Both the position numbers and the translations under genes were made by a program. Under the pieces are notes generated by a model. It searched no databases, was not told where the DNA came from, and saw only the letters and a list, made by a program, of their open reading frames with translations. A stretch of DNA of 64,000 nucleotides from Bacillus massilinigeriensis (GTDB taxonomy: Bacteria > Bacillota > Bacilli > Bacillales > Cytobacillaceae): assembly GCF_900117315.1 (NCBI RefSeq), contig NZ_LT630337.1:697965-761964 (forward strand). Direction: 5' to 3'. Positions 27,067 to 35,465 of this stretch are shown here, piece after piece (position 1 is the stretch's first letter; each line of letters begins with the position of its first letter).

Positions 27067-28233
27067 TTAGGCTGTTAGTGTTTTTGCAGCTTTTGCATGG
27101 TAAACCAAATAGAGGATCAATGCAATGATGGACATAATCACCCCTGAAATATAAGGGAGCCCAATAGAAATCGAATACAGCCATCCACCTAATGTTGGTC
27201 CAAGAATTCTCCCTAATGAATCAAAGGAAGAAAGAAAACCAGTTACGCTTCCGTGTCCAGAGGTTGATTGATTTGTAAGAAGGGTGGAAACACTCGGGCG
27301 GATAACACCATTCCCAACACCGAAAATAGTAAGAAAGATGGCCGCAGTTGTAAAGCTATCTACAAGTAGAATGAGACCAAATCCAATGGCAGAAACCAGA
27401 ATTCCTCCTTGGATAACAGCACCCGCTCCAAATTTTTGGGTGAGCTTTCCAATTAATCCTCCTTGAACAAAAGCGCTAGCAAGACCCATAATCATGAAGA
27501 TATAACCGAGATTAACAGTATCTAATCCGGCCCTTTTTGCAGCGAAATAGGCGAAAGTAGCTTCTAATCCTGAGAGCGAAAGAGAAATAAACAATTGAAG
27601 GATAAAAAGTATGGATAAGGAATTTTCAAATACCTTCCATATGGATGATTTCTCTTCGTTATGTATTCCTCTTTTCTCTTTTGGCAATGATTCCTTCAAT
27701 ATAACGAAGACCAGAAGAAAGGTTAAAAGAGAAAGGACTGCTGCAATATAAAATGGTGTGTTCAAACTTACTTTAGAAAAGACGCCACCCAATGCTGGAC
27801 CAAAAATGAAGCCCAATCCAGTTGCTGCACCAATCATACCCATGCCTTTTGCTCGATCCTCTGGAGAGGTGATATCAGCCACATATGCCATTACTGTTGG
27901 CATATTGGCAGCGGATAGAGAGCCACCAATAATCCGAGCAATAAACAACATCCATAATTGAGTGGAAACAGACATTAAAAAGAAGGAAAGGGATAGTCCA
28001 GCAATTCCTATCATTATTACAGGTTTTCTTCCTATTCTATCTGACACCCTGCCCCAAACAGGAGCAAAGATAAGCTGCATAAAGGAATAAACGGACATTA
28101 ATAGTCCGAGTTCTGTTGGGTTTGCCCCTATTTTTTCTGCATAAAACGGAAGAACTGGAATGATAATTCCAAAGCCGACCATCACTAAAAACATCACTAA
28201 AAATAAAATAGGTAAAGCTCTTTTAGTTTGCAA
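27067..28233 (-). CDS. MFS multidrug/tetracycline-type exporter (DHA1 family)
   Basis: This 388-aa transporter has 12 predicted TM segments. Motif A GRVSDRIGRKPVIMIG follows TM2, and a motif-C-like GAATGLGFIFGPALGG lies in TM5, the mark of drug:H+ antiporters. The substrate is unknown. The start is TTG at 28233 with AAGGAG upstream. It is transcribed away from the palindrome array at 28414-28695, which lies 180-460 bp upstream of its start, so the array could control it, the rightward promoter, or both. Confidence 0.88.
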   Translation of the reverse strand: MQTKRALPILFLVMFLVMVGFGIIIPVLPFYAEKIGANPTELGLLMSVYSFMQLIFAPVWGRVSDRIGRKPVIMIGIAGLSLSFFLMSVSTQLWMLFIARIIGGSLSAANMPTVMAYVADITSPEDRAKGMGMIGAATGLGFIFGPALGGVFSKVSLNTPFYIAAVLSLLTFLLVFVILKESLPKEKRGIHNEEKSSIWKVFENSLSILFILQLFISLSLSGLEATFAYFAAKRAGLDTVNLGYIFMIMGLASAFVQGGLIGKLTQKFGAGAVIQGGILVSAIGFGLILLVDSFTTAAIFLTIFGVGNGVIRPSVSTLLTNQSTSGHGSVTGFLSSFDSLGRILGPTLGGWLYSISIGLPYISGVIMSIIALILYLVYHAKAAKTLTA

Positions 28234-28412
28234 CCACTGGTCACTCCTTTTTATAAGAAGAAATTAAAGATTATACCCAAACAAAATAGAATTAATTATC
28301 AATTATTATGTAATAGTCAATGATGAGATTTTACCAATAATATTAGCAGCTTGTAAACTTGAAAGCATCCATTGGGGTAAAAAATATTTATTGAAAAATG
28401 TTATAAAGCGAG

Positions 28413-28695
28413 TTTAATCAAACGTTTGATTAAATATATTTTGTGGTGCAGAAAGAGGTGAATTTTCTTAATCAAACGTTTGATTAAATATATTTTTGTG
28501 CAGAAAGAGGTGTATTTTCTTAATCAAACGTTTGATTAAACATATTTTTGTACAGAAAGAGGTGTATTTTCTTAATCAAACGTTTGATTAAACATATTTT
28601 TGTACTGAAAGAGGTGAATTTTCTTAATCAAACGTTTGATTAAAAATATTTTTGTGCAGAAAGAGGTACATTTTCTTAATCAAACGTTTGATTGA
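28413..28695. repeat. Six-copy tandem array of a 20-bp palindrome on a 52-bp period
   Basis: TTAATCAAACGTTTGATTAA occurs at 28414, 28468, 28520, 28572, 28624 and 28676. The steps are 54, 52, 52, 52 and 52 bp; the last copy ends TTGA instead of TTAA. The 32-bp linkers are also conserved (ATATTTTTGTGCAGAAAGAG, then GTG and ATTTTC). A step of 52 bp is close to five DNA turns, so all palindromes face the same side. The array ends 25 bp before a consensus promoter (28720). The same palindrome occurs singly at 4752. It is probably a cooperative operator array; the protein is unknown. Confidence 0.9.
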
Positions 28696-28719
28696 ATTCC
28701 AAGTAATGAAAAAACATAC

Positions 28720-28748
28720 TTGACAACTCGGAAAAGTCAGAATAAAAT
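28720..28748 (+). promoter_or_regulatory. Consensus promoter downstream of the array
   Basis: TTGACA (28720-28725), a 17-bp spacer and TAAAAT (28743-28748). This is the best sigma-A-type match in the region. It points toward the terminated leader, the small ORF at 28878 and the yezD-like gene. Confidence 0.8.
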
Positions 28749-28754
28749 GTGAAT

Positions 28755-28856
28755 TAATAAAAATCAAGAAATGATTTCTGACACCTGAATAGGAAAGCTG
28801 ATTGGAAAACCAAAGGCTTATACTCTTTTATTTATGGGTATAGGTCTTTTTTCATT
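28755..28856 (+). ncRNA. Short terminated leader or small RNA
   Basis: From the promoter at 28720 a transcript of about 100 bases would run to a hairpin made by AGGCTTATAC (28814-28823) and GTATAGGTCT (about 28839-28848), 10 bp with two G-U pairs, followed by TTTTTT. The leader may act as an attenuator for the downstream genes or be a small RNA. No known riboswitch class was recognised in its bases. Confidence 0.45.
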
Positions 28857-28877
28857 TCTAATAAGGAGGAGGGAACA

Positions 28878-28961
28878 TTGTTATATCCACTTAGTAAGTA
28901 CAGTCCACATTGTTTATACAAAGGATTCAATAAGATATTAATCTGTGGGTTTAGTAGTTAG
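28878..28961 (+). CDS. Possible 27-residue leader peptide or small protein
   Basis: TTG at 28878 lies 5-6 bases after AAGGAGGAGGG, an exceptionally strong RBS. The frame reads MLYPLSKYSPHCLYKGFNKI and then LICGFSS before TAG. It has two Cys codons and sits between a terminated leader and sulfate uptake genes, so a cysteine-sensitive leader peptide is conceivable but unproven. An inverted repeat CTAGGGA/TCCCTAG (about 28965-29000) follows at once. Confidence 0.4.
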   Translation: MLYPLSKYSPHCLYKGFNKILICGFSS

Positions 28962-29044
28962 AATCTAGGGAATACTCTTTTTTGGTTATTAATCCCTAGT
29001 ATTCACATGAGTTATTACTATTATGAGAATAGGGGGATTATTAC

Positions 29045-29212
29045 ATGGGAAAGATTGACCAAGAGAAGTGGAATTATATTCTATCAATGATTAAAGACAT
29101 TCAATTTGGATCGGTTCTAATTACTGTCCATGATGGGGAAATTACCCAGGTTGATCGTACGGAGAAAAATCGATTTCAATTGAAAAGAACTATTTCTGGC
29201 AATAGGAAATAA
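29045..29212 (+). CDS. YezD-like small protein (DUF2292)
   Basis: This 55-residue protein begins MGKIDQEKWNYILSMIKDIQ and continues FGSVLITVHDGEITQVDRTEK, the DUF2292/YezD pattern (G-x-x-x-I-x-V-x-D-G-x-x-x-Q-x-D-x-x-E-K). ATG 29045 follows AGGGGG. Such proteins are often encoded beside sulfate or sulfonate uptake genes, as here, but their role is not known. It is separated from sbp by a MITE-like insertion, so it may once have been closer to the transporter genes. Confidence 0.75.
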   Translation: MGKIDQEKWNYILSMIKDIQFGSVLITVHDGEITQVDRTEKNRFQLKRTISGNRK

Positions 29213-29374
29213 AGCTATTTTTCAACATTATATTTGAGGAATTTATATTTTGTGAATAATGAATGCTGATCAGACATACTGAAGGCTGCTTATTTTCTTT
29301 ATTCAATAAAAATATGGCTGAAAGGAAATATGGAGGAAATTGGAAGGATAGGCAAGCCGTGTTTTTATAAGAAA

Positions 29375-29471
29375 GGCTGTGTTAAAGCTCATTGTTGATA
29401 TTAAGACATGTTGATTGGAGTGGAAAGCGAAGCGCCTGGAACGGAAATCAACATTCAAGTTTAACAGAGCC
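29375..29471. mobile_element. MITE-like element with 8-bp target duplication (97 bp)
   Basis: It begins GGCTGTGTTAAAGCTCATTG and ends CATTCAAGTTTAACAGAGCC, the same ends as the element at 20947. It is flanked by ATAAGAAA on both sides, a perfect 8-bp target duplication. The interior (GATTGGAGTGGAAAGCGAAG and CGCCTGGAACGGAAATCAAC) looks like the two ends of a longer Bacillus repeat joined by a deletion. It lies 50 bp before the sbp start, in its promoter region. Confidence 0.85.
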
Positions 29472-29521
29472 ATAAGAAAAATAAGCAGTCTTTTAATATG
29501 GAAAAAAAGAGGGGGATTTCT

Positions 29522-30601
29522 ATGTTTAACATTCAGAAGTCAAGTATTAGATCATTGTTGGTAATTTTTGTCTTAATAGCTAGTATTCTAGCGGGATGTT
29601 CAAGTGATGGTGCTAACAGCACGAAAAAGGAAGGGAAAAAAGGGAATGATAAATCTTCCAAGGAACCTGTCGAGCTGCTAAATGTTTCTTATGATCCAAC
29701 GCGTGAGCTTTATCAAGAATTCAATGAGGAATTCTCAAAATATTGGAAGGAAAAAACGGGACAAACTGTAACTATCCAACAATCTCATGGTGGTTCAGGA
29801 AAACAAGGGCGTGCCATTATTGATGGACTAGAGGCAGATGTTGCTACATTAGCATTAGCCTATGATATTGATGAAATTGTAAACCTAGGAGGATTAATTC
29901 ATAAGGATTGGCAATCACGTTTAGAGGATAACTCAACTCCTTACACATCGACGATTGTATTTCTTGTGAAAAAGGGAAATCCGAAGGGAATAAAGGACTG
30001 GGATGATTTAACGAAGAAAGATGTTTCCGTTATTACACCAAACCCTAAAACATCAGGAGGAGCAAGATGGAACTACTTAGCAGCTTGGGCGTTTGCAAAG
30101 GATAAGTATCAGGGTGATGAAAAACAAATTAAGAAATTTATGAATCAATTATACAAAAATGTAGAGGTATTGGATTCAGGTGCACGTGGATCGACAACAA
30201 CATTTGTTGAAAGAGGAATTGGAGATGTGTTGATCGCTTGGGAAAATGAAGCCTTCTTGACATTGAATGAATTAGGTAAGGACAAATTTGAAATTGTTGT
30301 TCCTTCTATTAGTATACTTGCAGAACCACCTGTTGCTGTTGTAGATAAAATTGTTGATAAAAAAGGCACAAGAGAGGTGGCTGAAGCCTATTTAAAATAC
30401 TTGTATACAGATAAAGGGCAAGAGATTGCAGCCAAAAACTACTATCGTCCTAGAAATCAAGACATTCTTAAGAAATATGGGGATACCTTCCCAGAGATTA
30501 ACTTGGTAAATATTAATGATGATTTTGGAGGCTGGCAAAATGCCCAAAAGGAACACTTTAGTGATGGAGGAACATTTGATCAAATCTATCAGCCTAAGTA
30601 A
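29522..30601 (+). CDS. sbp: Sulfate-binding lipoprotein of the sulfate ABC importer
   Basis: This 359-aa extracellular binding protein has a lipoprotein signal peptide with lipobox SILAGC at the end of a hydrophobic stretch. The mature part shows the sulfate/thiosulfate-binding family blocks [60 protein letters not shown] and [15 protein letters not shown] 29522 follows AGAGGGGG; an ATG at 29498 is weaker. It is the first of sbp-cysT-cysW-cysA. The MITE 50 bp upstream may have changed its promoter. Confidence 0.94.
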   Translation: MFNIQKSSIRSLLVIFVLIASILAGCSSDGANSTKKEGKKGNDKSSKEPVELLNVSYDPTRELYQEFNEEFSKYWKEKTGQTVTIQQSHGGSGKQGRAIIDGLEADVATLALAYDIDEIVNLGGLIHKDWQSRLEDNSTPYTSTIVFLVKKGNPKGIKDWDDLTKKDVSVITPNPKTSGGARWNYLAAWAFAKDKYQGDEKQIKKFMNQLYKNVEVLDSGARGSTTTFVERGIGDVLIAWENEAFLTLNELGKDKFEIVVPSISILAEPPVAVVDKIVDKKGTREVAEAYLKYLYTDKGQEIAAKNYYRPRNQDILKKYGDTFPEINLVNINDDFGGWQNAQKEHFSDGGTFDQIYQPK

Positions 30602-30662
30602 TGATTTCAACCTTTTGGTCAGGAAGAAAGGCACAAATATAATAAGAAAATGAATTTTCAAA

Positions 30663-30716
30663 AACCATGGGTGCTTCAAGTACAAATAATCGTATTTGGA
30701 GCATCTATGGTTATTA
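30663..30716 (+). repeat. Inverted repeat between sbp and cysT
   Basis: AACCATGGGTGCTTCAA pairs with TTTGGAGCATCTATGGTT with few mismatches. No U-run follows, so this is probably an mRNA-stabilising or partially terminating hairpin that lets sbp be made in excess over the permease genes. Confidence 0.5.
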
Positions 30717-30759
30717 AAAAGAATAATAGAAATTTGACACAAAAGGAGGGGGTGGAATC

Positions 30760-31590
30760 TTGACAAATCTACAAAAGACTAAAGTAATGAGACATAGTGT
30801 GATACCGGGTTTTGGACTATCACTTGGTTTTACTATTTTTTACATAAGTATTCTAATTATCTTACCTTTATCCATGATTTTTTTAAATACGATGAGCTTA
30901 GAAGGGGAAAAAATTTGGGAGATCATAAGTGATCCTAGGGTGGTGGCCTCTTATAAATTAACTATTGGTGCTTCGTGTGCTGCTGCTCTAATTAATGTTG
31001 TCTTTGGTGTATTAATTGCATGGGTATTAGTTCGTTATCGCTTTCCTGGAGTTAGAATCATGGATGGCCTCGTAGATCTTCCATTTGCTTTACCAACGGC
31101 AATTGCAGGGATTGCTCTTACTACCTTATATGCTCAAAATGGTTGGATAGGTAAATTCCTAAGCTTTAAAGTCGCCTTTACACCGTTGGGGATCATTATT
31201 GCCTTAACCTTTATTGGGCTTCCTTTTGTTGTTAGGACTGTACAGCCAGTATTGCAAAATCTAGATAAGGAATTAGAAGAAGCGTCAGCTAGTTTAGGTG
31301 CCAATCGCTTTCAAACCTTTGTTAAGGTCATTATTCCTGAATTATTCCCGGCAGCCCTTACTGGTTTTACCTTAGCATTTGCCCGTGCACTTGGAGAATA
31401 CGGTTCTGTCGTATTCATTGCTGGAAATATGCCAATGAAAACAGAGATTACTCCATTATTAATAATGACGAAACTTGAACAATATGATTACTCTGGAGCA
31501 ACAGCAATTGCCGCTGTTATGCTATTATTCTCATTTCTTATACTCTTGATCTTCAATCTCTTGCAATGGTGGACAAATAGGAAATACTAA
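30760..31590 (+). CDS. cysT: Sulfate ABC transporter permease CysT
   Basis: This 276-aa permease has six predicted TM segments and the inner-membrane ABC loop ELEEASASLGANRFQTFVKVIIPELFP, which contacts CysA, followed by ARALGEYGSVVFIAGN typical of CysT/CysU. The TTG start at 30760 is the only one near the RBS AGGAGGGGG; the next ATG (30787) would lie far from it. It pairs with CysW (31703) as a heterodimer importing sulfate or thiosulfate. Confidence 0.94.
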   Translation: MTNLQKTKVMRHSVIPGFGLSLGFTIFYISILIILPLSMIFLNTMSLEGEKIWEIISDPRVVASYKLTIGASCAAALINVVFGVLIAWVLVRYRFPGVRIMDGLVDLPFALPTAIAGIALTTLYAQNGWIGKFLSFKVAFTPLGIIIALTFIGLPFVVRTVQPVLQNLDKELEEASASLGANRFQTFVKVIIPELFPAALTGFTLAFARALGEYGSVVFIAGNMPMKTEITPLLIMTKLEQYDYSGATAIAAVMLLFSFLILLIFNLLQWWTNRKY

Positions 31591-31702
31591 CAAGATATGA
31601 ACTTAGGAACAGACCACTTTTTTGAAAGCTATATTCATCAAGGTTAATAGAGAGTGAAATCACATGTATTTTAACTTGATAACAAATAAAGGAGGAAGGT
31701 CT

Positions 31703-32578
31703 ATGACGGGAAATGTCTCCATTCAATACGCGAATACACCTCTCCAAAGGAAACCAAATCATTCTGAACCCTTGCTTGTAAGATTCATTCTTATAACGCT
31801 AGCAATAGGGTTTTTAGCTTTATTCTTGATTTTGCCTCTCATAGCCATCTTCGTAAAGGCATTTGACAAGGGGCTGGATGTATATGTAGCTGCGATAAGT
31901 AGTCCGGATGCATTAGCAGCAATCAAACTCACCGTTATTATTACTTTTTTGGTGGTCCCTCTAAACTCAATATTTGGGGTAGCTGCAGCTTGGGCAGTTA
32001 CCAAGTTTCAATTTAAGGGGAAAAGTCTATTAATTACCATTATTGATCTTCCGTTTGCAGTCTCACCTGTCATTGCCGGATTGGTCTTCGTTCTATTATT
32101 TGGTACTCATGGTTTGTTTGGTCCTTGGTTAATGAATCATGATATAAAAATTATTTTTGCTGTGCCAGGGATTGTGTTGGCCACTATTTTTGTCACTTTA
32201 CCATTTGTAGCTAGAGAATTAATTCCATTAATGCAAACTCAAGGAGTATCTGATGAGGAGGCATCGTTAACCTTAGGAGCAAGCGGGTGGAAGACCTTCT
32301 TCTTTATTACTCTTCCTAATATAAAATGGGGCCTACTATATGGAATTATCCTCTGCAGTGCTAGAACAATTGGAGAGTTTGGGGCGGTTTCCGTTGTTTC
32401 TGGACATATTCGTGGGATGACTAATACGATGCCACTACATATTGAAATTTTGTACAATGAGTATCAATTTTCCGCTGCATTTGCTGTTGCTTCCTTAATG
32501 TCTATTTTTGCGATTGTGACGTTAGTTGTCAAAAATGTTGTGGAATGGAAGGCCAAGCAAACTACACAGCACACTTAA
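31703..32578 (+). CDS. cysW: Sulfate ABC transporter permease CysW
   Basis: This 291-aa partner permease has six TM segments. It has the loop [28 protein letters not shown] for docking to CysA and [19 protein letters not shown], characteristic of CysW. ATG 31703 follows AAAGGAGGAAGG; the frame is open back to an ATG at 31664, which lacks an RBS. It lies 25 bp before cysA. Confidence 0.94.
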   Translation: MTGNVSIQYANTPLQRKPNHSEPLLVRFILITLAIGFLALFLILPLIAIFVKAFDKGLDVYVAAISSPDALAAIKLTVIITFLVVPLNSIFGVAAAWAVTKFQFKGKSLLITIIDLPFAVSPVIAGLVFVLLFGTHGLFGPWLMNHDIKIIFAVPGIVLATIFVTLPFVARELIPLMQTQGVSDEEASLTLGASGWKTFFFITLPNIKWGLLYGIILCSARTIGEFGAVSVVSGHIRGMTNTMPLHIEILYNEYQFSAAFAVASLMSIFAIVTLVVKNVVEWKAKQTTQHT

Positions 32579-32602
32579 TAGGAATAAGGGAGTTGATCAA
32601 TT

Positions 32603-33673
32603 ATGAGTATAAAAATAAGAAATGTTTCAAAATCCTTTGGCACATTTAATGCACTTGAAAATATTAATCTAGACATTCAGACAGGAGAGCTGGTTGCTTT
32701 GCTTGGTCCATCTGGTTCTGGAAAGACATCTCTTTTGCGGATTATTGCAGGGTTGGAAGCGGCAGATAAAGGAACGATACTATTTGGGGACGAGGACATG
32801 ACGAATATTAGCACAAAGGAAAGAAAGGTAGGCTTTGTGTTTCAGCATTATGCCTTATTTAGGCATATGACAGTATTTGAGAATGTTGCCTATGGACTAA
32901 GGGTTCGCCCGAGAAAAACACGCCCATCTAAACAGGATATAGAGGATAAGGTCAAGGAATTGCTTGAATTGGTTAAGCTCTCTGCCTTTAGTGACCGTTA
33001 TACTTCTCAGCTATCGGGTGGACAAAGGCAGAGGGTAGCGCTTGCCAGAGCATTAGCCGTTCAGCCAAATGTTCTATTGCTAGACGAACCATTCGGTGCC
33101 CTAGATGCAAAGGTGAGAAAAGAATTAAGGCGTTGGCTAAGAAAGCTTCATGATGAATTTCATGTAACAAGTATCTTCGTTACACATGACCAGGAAGAAG
33201 CCTTAGATGTAGCCAATCGGATTGTTGTTATGAACGAAGGGAAAATCGAGCAAATAGGAAGTCCCGAGGAAGTCTACGAAAATCCCTCAAGTCCATTTGT
33301 TTATGATTTTTTAGGGAATGTCAATTTATTTAGAGGAAGGTTGCATAAGGGAAAACTCCATCACGGTTCATTTGAACTGGACGTTCCGGAACATTCTAAT
33401 ACAATTGATACGGATGCGGTCGGGTATGTTCGCCCTCACGATATTAGCATAGTTAGGGAAAAGAGTGTGGATTCTGTTTCAGCAGAGATTAAGCACGTAC
33501 ATATAGTTGGTCCTATTGTCCAGCTGGAGCTTATTCGAAATGATACTGGGGAGTATCTTGAAGCTGAAATAACAAAGGACTATTATCGGAAACTTAATCT
33601 CATATCAGGAGAAATGGTGTTTGTTAAACCGAAACAGCTAAGAGTGTTTATCCCGGAAGACTATTCTATTTAG
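32603..33673 (+). CDS. cysA: Sulfate ABC transporter ATPase CysA
   Basis: This 356-aa ATPase drives sulfate uptake. Walker A is GPSGSGKTS (residues 35-43), the signature is [15 protein letters not shown], Walker B is [11 protein letters not shown] and the H-loop is [11 protein letters not shown]. The C-terminal third is the regulatory domain of the CysA type, with [10 protein letters not shown] and beta-rich sequence. Thiosulfate can be an alternative substrate in this family. It is the last gene of the operon, with a terminator 18 bases later. Confidence 0.95.
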   Translation: MSIKIRNVSKSFGTFNALENINLDIQTGELVALLGPSGSGKTSLLRIIAGLEAADKGTILFGDEDMTNISTKERKVGFVFQHYALFRHMTVFENVAYGLRVRPRKTRPSKQDIEDKVKELLELVKLSAFSDRYTSQLSGGQRQRVALARALAVQPNVLLLDEPFGALDAKVRKELRRWLRKLHDEFHVTSIFVTHDQEEALDVANRIVVMNEGKIEQIGSPEEVYENPSSPFVYDFLGNVNLFRGRLHKGKLHHGSFELDVPEHSNTIDTDAVGYVRPHDISIVREKSVDSVSAEIKHVHIVGPIVQLELIRNDTGEYLEAEITKDYYRKLNLISGEMVFVKPKQLRVFIPEDYSI

Positions 33674-33690
33674 ATACAAGGCATGAAAAT

Positions 33691-33730
33691 AAGGCAACCA
33701 GCGTAACTGCTGTTGCCTTATTTTTTTAAT
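33691..33730 (+). terminator. sbp-cysTWA operon terminator
   Basis: AAGGCAAC (33691-33698) and GTTGCCTT (33712-33719) pair around a 13-base loop, followed by ATTTTTTT. Confidence 0.85.
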
Positions 33731-33746
33731 TATTATTATTACTTTA

Positions 33747-33761
33747 TTAAAATAATTATAA
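33747..33761. promoter_or_regulatory. PerR-type box upstream of katA
   Basis: TTAAAATAATTATAA matches 14 of 15 positions of the PerR box TTATAATNATTATAA. It lies directly before a -35-like TTGATT (33769-33774), with TATCAT at 33791-33796. Nearly the same sequence precedes dps. Confidence 0.7.
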
Positions 33762-33778
33762 AATAGTATTGATTTTTG

Positions 33779-33797
33779 AATGATAAATGTTATCATT
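33779..33797. promoter_or_regulatory. Fur-like inverted repeat at the katA promoter
   Basis: AATGATAA and TTATCATT flank ATG in a perfect 8-3-8 inverted repeat. It agrees with the Fur 7-1-7 box except at two central positions and overlaps the proposed -10 of katA. It may bind Fur or another member of that family. Confidence 0.45.
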
Positions 33798-33846
33798 GTA
33801 TTTAGAGTAAGGGGTTTTCTATAAAATATATGAGGTGATGTCTTAA

Positions 33847-35307
33847 ATGAGTACAAGTAAAAACAAACTAACTACGAGTTGGGGAGCACCTGTTGGAGAT
33901 AATCAAAATTCGATGACTGCTGGTTCACGAGGACCTACTTTACTACAGGATGTTCACCTACTTGAGAAATTAGCACATTTTAATAGAGAACGTGTGCCTG
34001 AACGTGTTGTACACGCGAAGGGTGCAGGGGCACATGGCTATTTTGAAGTCACTAATGACATGTCTAAATATACAAAAGCTAAGCTATTCAATGGGGTAGG
34101 AAAGCGCACTCCAATGTTTATCCGATTCTCAACAGTTGCGGGTGAACTTGGTTCTAGTGATACGGTTCGTGATCCGAGAGGGTTTGCTGTGAAATTTTAT
34201 ACAGAAGATGGGAACTATGATCTTGTTGGAAATAACACCCCAATATTCTTCATTCGTGATGCTATTAAATTCCCTGATTTCATCCATACTCAAAAAAGAG
34301 ATCCTCAAACACATTTGAAAAATCCTACGGCTATATGGGATTTCTGGTCATTATCACCAGAATCACTACATCAAGTTACCTATCTAATGGGGGATCGTGG
34401 AATCCCTGCGACCTTCCGACATATGAATGGATATGGAAGCCATACCTTTAAATGGGTGAATGAAGATGGAGAAGCGGTATGGGTGAAATATCACTTTAAA
34501 ACAGATCAAGGTGTCAAGAATATGACAAATGAAGTGGCTGCTAAGCTTGCAGGTGAAAATCCTGACTTCCATACAGAGGATTTGTTTAATGCGATTGAAA
34601 ATGGTGATTATCCATCATGGACTCTTCATGTACAAATGATGCCTATAGAGGATGCAAATACTTATCGATTTGATCCATTCGATGTTACAAAGGTCTGGTC
34701 TCATAAGGACTATCCATTAATTGAAGTAGGACGTATGGTTTTAAATAAAAATCCAGAGAATTACTTTGCAGAAGTGGAGCAAGCGACATTCTCACCTGGA
34801 ACAATGGTACCTGGAATTGAGCCTTCTCCTGATAAAATGCTACAAGGCCGCTTGTTTGCCTATGCTGATGCGCATCGTTATCGTGTAGGAGTTAACCATA
34901 ATCATCTGCCAATTAACCGACCAAAGTCAGGTTATCAAAACTATCAACGTGATGGTCAAATGCGATTTGATGGAAATGGTGGAGGCTCTGTTTACTATGA
35001 ACCAAACAGCTATGGTGGTCCTCAGGAATCTGTATCTGATAAAACAACTCCATTTGTTGTATCGGGTGTTGCTGAACAGGTTGCATATGATAGTGACGAC
35101 CATTACACTCAAGCGGGCGACTTATATCGGTTAATGAGTGTAGAAGAGCGTGCTAGACTTGTAGAAACGATTGTTGCAGCAATGAAGCCAGTGGAGAAAG
35201 AAGAAATTAAACTCCGCCAAATTGCTCATTTCTATAAAGCAGATCAAGAGTACGGACTAAGGGTGGCTGAGGGGCTTGGACTTTCAATACCACGGGAAGT
35301 AAAGTAA
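33847..35307 (+). CDS. katA: Vegetative-type catalase
   Basis: This is a 486-aa clade-3-type small-subunit haem catalase that splits hydrogen peroxide. The distal His is in [16 protein letters not shown], the distal Asn in [17 protein letters not shown], and the proximal haem Tyr in [21 protein letters not shown]. The length matches KatA of B. subtilis, with no C-terminal flavodoxin-like extension. AGGTGATG precedes the ATG. PerR- and Fur-like boxes in the promoter point to peroxide and metal control. It is monocistronic, with a terminator at 35361. Confidence 0.96.
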   Translation: MSTSKNKLTTSWGAPVGDNQNSMTAGSRGPTLLQDVHLLEKLAHFNRERVPERVVHAKGAGAHGYFEVTNDMSKYTKAKLFNGVGKRTPMFIRFSTVAGELGSSDTVRDPRGFAVKFYTEDGNYDLVGNNTPIFFIRDAIKFPDFIHTQKRDPQTHLKNPTAIWDFWSLSPESLHQVTYLMGDRGIPATFRHMNGYGSHTFKWVNEDGEAVWVKYHFKTDQGVKNMTNEVAAKLAGENPDFHTEDLFNAIENGDYPSWTLHVQMMPIEDANTYRFDPFDVTKVWSHKDYPLIEVGRMVLNKNPENYFAEVEQATFSPGTMVPGIEPSPDKMLQGRLFAYADAHRYRVGVNHNHLPINRPKSGYQNYQRDGQMRFDGNGGGSVYYEPNSYGGPQESVSDKTTPFVVSGVAEQVAYDSDDHYTQAGDLYRLMSVEERARLVETIVAAMKPVEKEEIKLRQIAHFYKADQEYGLRVAEGLGLSIPREVK

Positions 35308-35357
35308 TTGAGTCTTACCACATCGTATTCTCATTTAAATGAATAATCTTAAATAAA

Positions 35358-35412
35358 ATAGGGCTGTCCCATTGGTGCCTGGCACCTTTGCTTTCGGGGC
35401 AGCCTTATTTGT
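35358..35412 (+). terminator. katA terminator containing a GGTGCC hairpin
   Basis: GGGCTGTCCC pairs with GGGGCAGCC, followed by TTATTT. The loop itself contains GGTGCCTGGCACC, a palindrome of the family seen at 10423 and 52749. Confidence 0.75.
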
Positions 35413-35465
35413 GTATAATTGAGTAATACGGAAAATGGGTGAGGCCTTTTAAAAGGATGGTGACC

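Noticed and set aside
28413-28695. Array of regularly spaced palindromes as a CRISPR array
   Set aside because: The linkers between palindromes are conserved, not unique, and no cas gene is near. It is a tandem repeat.
30392-30766. 124-codon minus-strand frame over the end of sbp
   Set aside because: It overlaps sbp and the cysT start region in antisense, with low-complexity composition and no family match.
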